A stretch of 64,000 bases of DNA from Rehmannia glutinosa (lineage: Eukaryota > Streptophyta > Magnoliopsida > Lamiales > Orobanchaceae), in NCBI GenBank assembly GCA_016081115.2, contig CM071925.1:15914441-15978440 (forward strand), in the 5' to 3' direction. The notes under the pieces are model-generated. The model was not told the DNA's origin. It did no database searches and worked only from the letters and a program-made list of their open reading frames with translations. Below are positions 57,559 to 64,000 of this stretch, piece after piece. The number at the start of each line of letters is the position of its first letter. The stretch's first letter is position 1. The position numbers and the translations under genes are program-made.

Positions 57559-59116
57559 TGTTTTGCATGTTTTTGTGTGTGTTTTGTGTGATATTTTATA
57601 CATATTTTTGGCGTGTTTTATTTGAATTTGCATGTTTTAGTGTTATGTTGTGTTATTTTATTTATTTTTTAGGTTTTGGTGGAAAAAACAAGTTTTGGAG
57701 AAAAAAACGTTAAAAAGTCATTTCGCGCAACTGCGGCAGTCATCGTATTTTGGACGTAACGTTCATATCCGAAGTCCAATTGATATGCTTTATACACAAT
57801 TGGAAATCTAAGACAAAGTTCTACAATGTATATTTCTTCTACAAAATGCAAATGAAGACGTTTGGATGGGTTAAAATCATGTGCAAGTCGAAATAATATG
57901 TTGAAATTTTGGAAATGACATGTCTTGGTATTTTGGCCATAACTCTCTCTAGAAAATTGATATTAAGGGGATTAAAGTGGCTATGGAAAGCTACGGGATA
58001 GAGCTACAATTCGTAAGAAGACATCAAGATGGCATTCCTATGTTTAAAGGCTGCGCGGGCGCGCGCTGCGGCCAACAGCTGCACAGCAGCAGGGTGCGCG
58101 GTTTGGGCGCGAGGTCGCGCGCCGTGATTTGATGACACGAAATTTTCGATTTTTTTCCAATTTTTGGCTCTTCCACCTTGTTTAGAACTCTAGGCTTATA
58201 AATAAGACTTGGGGAGCCCCTATTTTCGACACACCTTCATTCATAGCACTTTAGACTTTAGTTTTTGGTATTTTTCTCTTCCATTCAACATTGGGATTGC
58301 TTGGGTTCTTCCCCTTGAAGTTATTTTGTTTCTTAATCAAAGAGTAAGATTTATTCATCTCTTTTGTCTGATTTCAATTGTTGAGTGATTATTATTGTTG
58401 TATGATTATGTTTATGATTGTTTTCTTTCCTTCAATTGAGATTATGATCCCATCCCCAAGCATGAACTAATTTCCTTGTTCTAGGATTAGGATGATTTGA
58501 TTCAAATAAACAAGCATGAGTATTGATTAATTGATCTGCTTTCCTGAATAAATTGTTTTACTTGTTGATTGATTGTTTGGCCAACTCTTGATTGTTTGAG
58601 GGGATAATTGAGATCGATCGAAGATATTATTTCTGGACTAAATTTATTCAGGGGGTTAGATATGAATCAGAAATGTATTATCTAACTCTAGGTTTAATGA
58701 AAATAGCAAATTATATTGGGATAGCCCTAATCTGTGAATATGAGAGTTATCAGATCTAAACCTAGTCTTTACATGATTGTTATATTTGTTAACCGCATGA
58801 TCAATTAATTGATATTCTGCTTGCAAGTTGGATGAGATGAATCCATAATTCTAGACTTTCTTCCATATCTTTTTCTCCAAGTTTATTCGTGCTTAGTTTT
58901 AATTCATCTTTTTAATTATTTTCTTTTAGTTTATTTAAAACCAACAAATCTGGTTAGAGTGTTTAGATTTTATTTTCTGTCTATTGTGTTGCATAATAAT
59001 TATTTGCCGGCTAAGTCTTCCTTGAGAGACGACTTGTGGTTAACTTGCTACTCTACAATTGATCTCGTTCTCTTGCGAGGATTGTTAGACTTTTATAGGT
59101 GTTTAGCGATCGAACA
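57559..59116 (+). repeat. 5' LTR of the gag-pro Athila-like element
   Basis: 1558 bp, TGTTTTGCAT...CGATCGAACA. TATA box TATAAATA at 58197-58204. A GC-rich segment at 58050-58130, just upstream of it, is quite unlike the matching part of the right LTR. Confidence 0.88.
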
Positions 59117-59122
59117 AAATTT

Positions 59123-59140
59123 TGGCGTTGTTGCGGGGAA
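59123..59140 (+). other. Primer binding site (decayed)
   Basis: TGGCGTTGTTGCGGGGAA, an Athila-type site with changes (compare TGGCGCCGTTGCCGGGGA at 37147-37164, minus strand). Confidence 0.75.
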
Positions 59141-59292
59141 AGGCTTTAGGCGTAATAATTATTGTGTCTATTTTCCGTGTTTCTAGATTAGGATTCTTTT
59201 TGTTTATTTTTAGTTTAGGATTCTTTTTGTTTCTTTTGGTTTTTACTTTATTCCACTGGTGCGTTTGATCTATTTTTTTTTTGGTGTTGTTT

Positions 59293-61389
59293 ATGCAAGG
59301 ACGTAGAAATCTCAATCGGGACCTTGTGCCTTTCATGGACGATATTCATCGAGTTACGAGACGAACAAGGAAAGAAGGGGACGATTCTACGGATAGCAGC
59401 AAGGATTCTCGTGATCACATCCCGAAAGAAGAACAAACAGACAAATCAGAGATGAGTGATAATCAAAACAGAAACAACGTGGAGGCACGCCAGCCTTCAA
59501 TGCGTGAGTTTGCACGCCCTTTCATTAGGACTGCGGCCTCTTGCATCACATTGGGACAAGCAGCACGGAACGACGAGCTCAAAACAATACACTTTAATCA
59601 GCTGCCGTCATTCTATGGGATGCCCAATGAAGATCCTCTTAACTTCATTCGGGAATTCTATTCATCATTCAAACTTTTCCTCTACAAGGTTTGGATGAAG
59701 ACCACGATTTAGATGCTTTGTTTTCCTTACACTCTGAAGGACCGGGCGAAAACTTGTCTTATGTCTCTACCTCCTAACTCTCTTACTGATTGGGAGGCGG
59801 TGTACAATAAGTTCATGGGCAGGTACTACTCTCATCAGAAAACTTCTGATCTGCGAGGTAAGATAGCTACTTTTAGTCAAATGGAAGGTGAGCCTTTTCA
59901 TGAGGCCTGGGATCGCTTTAAGGATTTACAGATTAAATGCCCACATCATCACTACCCATTGGAATTGTTAAACCAATTTTTCTATGATGGATTATCGCAT
60001 AATTATCAGTATGGTTGACAATGCCGCTGGGGGTGACATGGGTGTACACACGGCCCAGGAAATCTATGATATTTTAGAGATGATGAGCGATAACTCACAA
60101 CAAAAGAGTGCCAGAGGCAAACGGGCTATCATGAATGAAGTAACCCTGAGCTACGATGTGACAAAACAATTAGTTGAGTTGACTAAGCAAGTACAATTTT
60201 TGGCTACAATGGGGCATCCATCTGCGCCCCCTTCTGCCGAGTCTTGCGGGATCTGTGGCGAATTTGGTCATGGGGCCAACGTTTGTAATGCTATCTCTCA
60301 GACATATAATTCAGGTTGGCGGAACCATCCGAACTTTAGTTGGGGAAATTCACAAAATCCTTCTCATATCTATCCGAGGCCACCACAACCCCAAGGCCAG
60401 CAAATCAACCAATCAAGGGCTCCATCTATTGAAGACAACTTGAATTCATTTATTCAAGTCAGTCAACAAACACAAGAAGGTAACAATAGACGGTTTGAAT
60501 CTATGGAAGCTTCTTTTAAGTGTCTGAGACTCAAGTTGGTCAATTGACGACTCAAGTTGGTCAGATAACTCGACATATATTCAAGCAGGACACACATCCT
60601 AGCCAACCAGCACAAGCTCAATCCATCACCGTTCTTGAATTTGGTGAGATTTTTGATCATGAAAGTGAGATTCCTCTTTCTATTGTCTCATCTAACCCTG
60701 CAGGTATCGCAAACATAGAAAAGGAAGTTGATCCAAGTGAAGAAGACATGAATATGGAGGCAAGCACGGGATCGCCTTCCCATGAACTTTCTATTCTGCC
60801 CCTAAGTCCATGCCCAAAACAAGATCCAGGTAGTTTCACTATCAATATTTCTTTTGGGAATGGTAAGGAAGTTGCAGGTATGCTTGATCTTGGAGCCAGA
60901 ATTAACCTTATGCCTTACTCTACCTTTAAACAATTAGATTTAGGGGAATTAAAGTTCACCGGATTACGTTTGCAACTTGCTGATAGGTCCATTAGGTATC
61001 CTACAGGCATTGTTGAAAATACTTTAGTCCAAGTAGGTGGTCTTAAAATTCTCGCTGATTTTGTTGTTTTGGATATGAAAAAGGATAAAGGTAATCTTAA
61101 AGATCATACTATACTGTTGGGTAGACCATTCATGGCAACCACTAATACTTTGATCGATGTCAAAAATAGAAAACTCAGTATGAATGTCTTAGGCGAATCT
61201 GTAACGTTTTCAATTTTTGATATAGATCGTAATCCTGCATGTGTTTTGAATGATTATCTGATTGTTTACTCGACCGATTCTGCCGTGAAAGATGTCCTAT
61301 GGCAGGAACGCAATATGCTTCGAAGTGGAAAACAACCAGATAAAAATTACAAGGTGGTAAATAGGGTTTTGCTCGATGATCCGCCTTGA
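59293..61389 (+). pseudogene. Athila-like Gag-protease, broken
   Basis: Start ATG 59293 (M-Q-G-R-R-N-L). Gag core: F-N-Q-L-P-S-F-Y-G-M-P-N-E-D-P-L-N-F-I-R-E-F, F-P-Y-T-L-K-D-R-A-K, F-H-E-A-W-D-R-F-K-D-L. Zinc knuckle CGICGEFGHGANVC (C-X2-C-X4-H-X4-C) near 60245-60290. Protease D-L-G-A-R-I-N-L-M-P-Y-S near 60890, then I-L-L-G-R-P-F-M-A-T-T-N-T-L-I-D-V. TAG at 59710-59712 within a locally shifted stretch, frameshifts near 60005 and 60520. The protein stops after L-L-D-D-P-P at 61389, before the place where RT should begin. Confidence 0.86.
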
Positions 61390-62541
61390 ATCTCTCCATT
61401 GATACCGTCAAGCTAATGACGTTAAAAGAGCGCTTCTTGGGAGGCAACCCAAATATTTTCACTATTTTAATAAAAAAAATTATGTGTGTTTTCATATTTT
61501 CATGTGCGTGGTATTATTATTTTGTTCCCTTCATATGGCTTTTGCAGATTTATAGGCGGATATGACTATGGTGCCATTTATCGATCTTCGCATTTTTCAG
61601 GGACGTGTCTTTTTCCTTCTCTTTTACTTTTAGGCATTGAGGTCATTGCGTGATTTAAGTGTGGGGGGGGACTATTAGTCATTGATAAAATATGATGATT
61701 GCATGTGGCTATGCTTTTACTTTGCCTAGTGATTATCCCAAGTTTTAATAATAGTGTTGTTTAGTCAACTTGAAATAGATGTATTAATTTGAGTTTCAAA
61801 TATGAAATGACTTTGTGAATTTGATACGTAGAATTTGACTAATTCGTGAATTAGCCTTTGTGGTGAACGAATTAGGTGACGGTTAAACAATAGTCCGAGT
61901 TGTGGGGCTTGAATTACGAGATTTTGTTGACGTGAATTAAGTTAAAATCCTATTTTGATTTGTGTGTTACAAAATTGCTAGCCTTGCGGAAAAAAAAAAG
62001 CATTATATAGATAAAAAAAATGCATTATAGAGCTATATAAAAAAGAGAAAAAAAAGAAAAAAATGGAACAATCGAGATTATACTCCGCTGGTTGAGCTGT
62101 TTAGTAACTAGGAGCATTCATGAGCACCATGTTAGACTTTTATGTAAAACGGCGGCTCAAAACATGAGTATGGGAAAGCACCCTAGGAGCCTTTGGAAAA
62201 CATCCAAAGTTTACACCTAGTGGAATAATATCTCAGGATTTCCAGCGCCAAAAAAAAAAAGAAGGGCCTAGTAATTGCGTGATTGGTTGTGTGAGTAAAA
62301 GGGTTGCAACTTTTGACACAAATTTGAAATTTAGTAATGAAGGTCAAACACTTTGGTTAATGTTTAATTTGAACTGAGTGAGTTTATTGTGAAGGTTGGG
62401 GATCGATGAGGAATAATCCGAGGTAGATAGAACATGGTGTTATGGATTAATTGATTCTCAAATTGGACATTATATTTCTTGTTGGGTTTGTTGGCATTAT
62501 TATTTGCTTGAGGACAAGCAAAAGGCTAAGTGTGGGGGAGT
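61390..62541 (+). other. 3' region with two polypurine tracts
   Basis: Begins with GACGTTAAAAGAGCGCTTCTTGGGAGGCAACCC, a segment I associate with the region after Athila pol. A G-rich tract TTTAAGTGTGGGGGGGGA lies at about 61654-61671 and a second, CTAAGTGTGGGGGAGT, at 62527-62541 against the LTR. A-rich tracts at 61990-62060. No coding sequence. Confidence 0.7.
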
Positions 62542-64000
62542 TGTTTTGCATATTTTTGTGTGTGTTTTGTGTGATAATTTATACATATTTTTGGCGTGTT
62601 TTATTTACATTTGCATGTTTTAGTGTTATGTTGTGTTATTTTATTGATTTTTTAGGTTATGGTGGAAAAAATAAGTTTTGGAGCAAAAAAACGTTAAAAA
62701 GTCATTCCGCGCAACTGCGGCAGTCATCGTATTTTGGACGTAATGTTCACATACGAAGTCCAATTGATATGATTTATATACAATTGGAAAGCTAAGACAA
62801 AGTTCTACAATGTATAATACTTCTACAAAATGCAAATGAAGACGTTTGGATGGGTTAAAATCATGTGCAAGTCGAAATAATATGTTGAAATTTCGGAAAT
62901 GACACGTATTGGTATTTTGGCCATAACTCTCTCTAGAAAATTTATATTAAGGTGATTCAAGTGGATATGGAAAGCTACGATATAGTGCTACAATGCATAA
63001 GAAGACATCAAGATGAAATTCCGACGTTTAAAGGCCGCGTTGGCGCGCTGATGTCGCACGCATAGCCAAAGAATCGCACAAAGAAGCCGGTGTGCTTGCT
63101 TGGTGATCGCGTCTTGATATGATGACACGAATTTTTCGATTTTTTTCCGAATTTTAGCTCTTCCACCTTGTTTAGAACTCTAGGCTTATGAATAGGACTT
63201 GGGGAGCCCCTATTTTCGACACCTTCATTCATAACACTTTTAGACTTTAGTTTTTGGTATTTTTCTCTTCCATTCAACATTGGGATTGCTTGGATTCTTC
63301 CCCTTGAAGTTATTTTGCTTCTTAATCAAAGAGTAAGATTTATTCATATATTTTGTCTGATTTCAATTATTGGGTGATTGTTATTGTTGTATGATTATGT
63401 TTATGATTGTTTTCTTTCCTTCAATTGAGATTATGATCTCATCCCCAAGCATGAACTAATTTCCTTGTTCTAGGATTAGGATGATTTGGTTCAAACAAAC
63501 AAGCATGAGTATTGATTAATTGATCTGCTTTCCTGAATAAATTGTTTTACTTGTTGATTGATTGTTTGGCCAACTCTTGATTGTTTTAGGGGATAATTGA
63601 GATCGATCGAAAATAGTATTCATGGACTAAATTTATTCATGGGTTAGATATGAATCAGAAATGTATTATCTAACTCTAGATTTAATGAAAATAGCAAACT
63701 ATGTTGGGATAGCCCTAATCTGTGAATACGAGAGTTATCAGATCTAGACCTAGTCTTTACATGATTGTTATATTTGTTAACCACATGATCAATTAATTGA
63801 TATTCTGCTTGCAAGTTTGATGAGATGAATCCATAATTCTAGACTTTCTTCCATATCTTTTTCTCCAAGTTTATTCGTGCTTAGTTTTAATTCATCTTTT
63901 TAATTATTTTCTTTTAGTTTATTTAAAACCAACAAATCTGGTTAGAGTGCTTAGATTTTATTTTGTGTCTATTGTGTTGCATAATAATTATTTGCCGGCT
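62542..64000 (+). repeat. 3' LTR of the gag-pro Athila-like element, cut by window edge
   Basis: 1459 bases visible, starting TGTTTTGCATATT. Closely matches the left LTR except for about 63035-63118. Its TATA box has decayed to TATGAATA (63187-63194). Confidence 0.88.

Larger units (their letters stand above)
57559..64000 (+). mobile_element. Athila-like element with only gag-pro
   Basis: Plus strand. Left LTR 57559-59116, right LTR from 62542 to the window edge, Athila-like PBS at 59123-59140, polypurine tract at 62527-62541. The interior is 3.4 kb: a gag-protease frame (59293-61389), then a 1.1 kb 3' region. No RT, RNase H or integrase is present anywhere, so it would depend on another element for replication. 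Confidence 0.87.

Overview
This 64 kb window looks like a piece of a eudicot-type plant nuclear genome and consists almost entirely of transposable elements nested in or beside each other. The evidence is plant lineages of Copia and Gypsy LTR retrotransposons (Sirevirus, Tork-like, Tat with dual RNase H, Tekay-like, Athila), a MULE carrying a plant mobile domain, a Helitron, hAT-type MITEs and AT-rich spacers full of TA/GT/CT microsatellites. I recognise no intact host gene, tRNA or rRNA. Family assignments rest on motifs and element structure read by eye; no database search was run.

Layout. 1-2866: 5' end of a minus-strand Sirevirus-like Copia element (gag open to the window edge, iMet PBS, one LTR). 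4056-10781: a complete but dead minus-strand Copia element with a pair of LTRs, inserted in a dispersed repeat whose uninterrupted sister copy lies at about 12105-12240. 12401-29776: a 17.4 kb minus-strand Gypsy Tat/Retand-like element (LTRs, PBS, gag, pro, RT, two RNase H domains, integrase) that also carries a plus-strand gene with its own TATA box and an intron. That antisense gene was broken by a nested 6.9 kb Tekay-like element (13862-20804, TSD GAAAC), and a 196 bp hAT MITE sits between pro and RT. 30.2-35.1 kb: minisatellites and two candidate elements abutting TA microsatellites; one contains a Helitron with a decayed replication protein A-like gene. 35434-45029: Athila copies arranged head to tail that share an LTR. 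45030-49036: a Tat-type LTR fragment, a MITE and featureless spacer. 49037-53076: a 4 kb solo LTR with perfect TSDs. 53693-56816: a MULE/plant-mobile-domain pseudogene lacking the transposase core. 57559-64000: an Athila-like element that encodes only gag and protease.

Every coding unit except the partial Sirevirus gag is broken by stops or frameshifts, so little here is autonomous. The most interesting material is structural: (i) eight small hairpins in the Sirevirus LTR leader that keep an ACCAC/ACCAA loop while their stems change on both sides; (ii) a palindromic cassette of about 50 bp in the Athila element, found in tandem upstream of the TATA box in both LTRs, in the 3' region, and inverted and in frame inside the polyprotein; (iii) the antisense gene of the Tat element with a 43 bp repeat array ahead of its promoter and 115 bp repeats behind it; (iv) GNRA-loop hairpin repeats in the 4 kb solo LTR.
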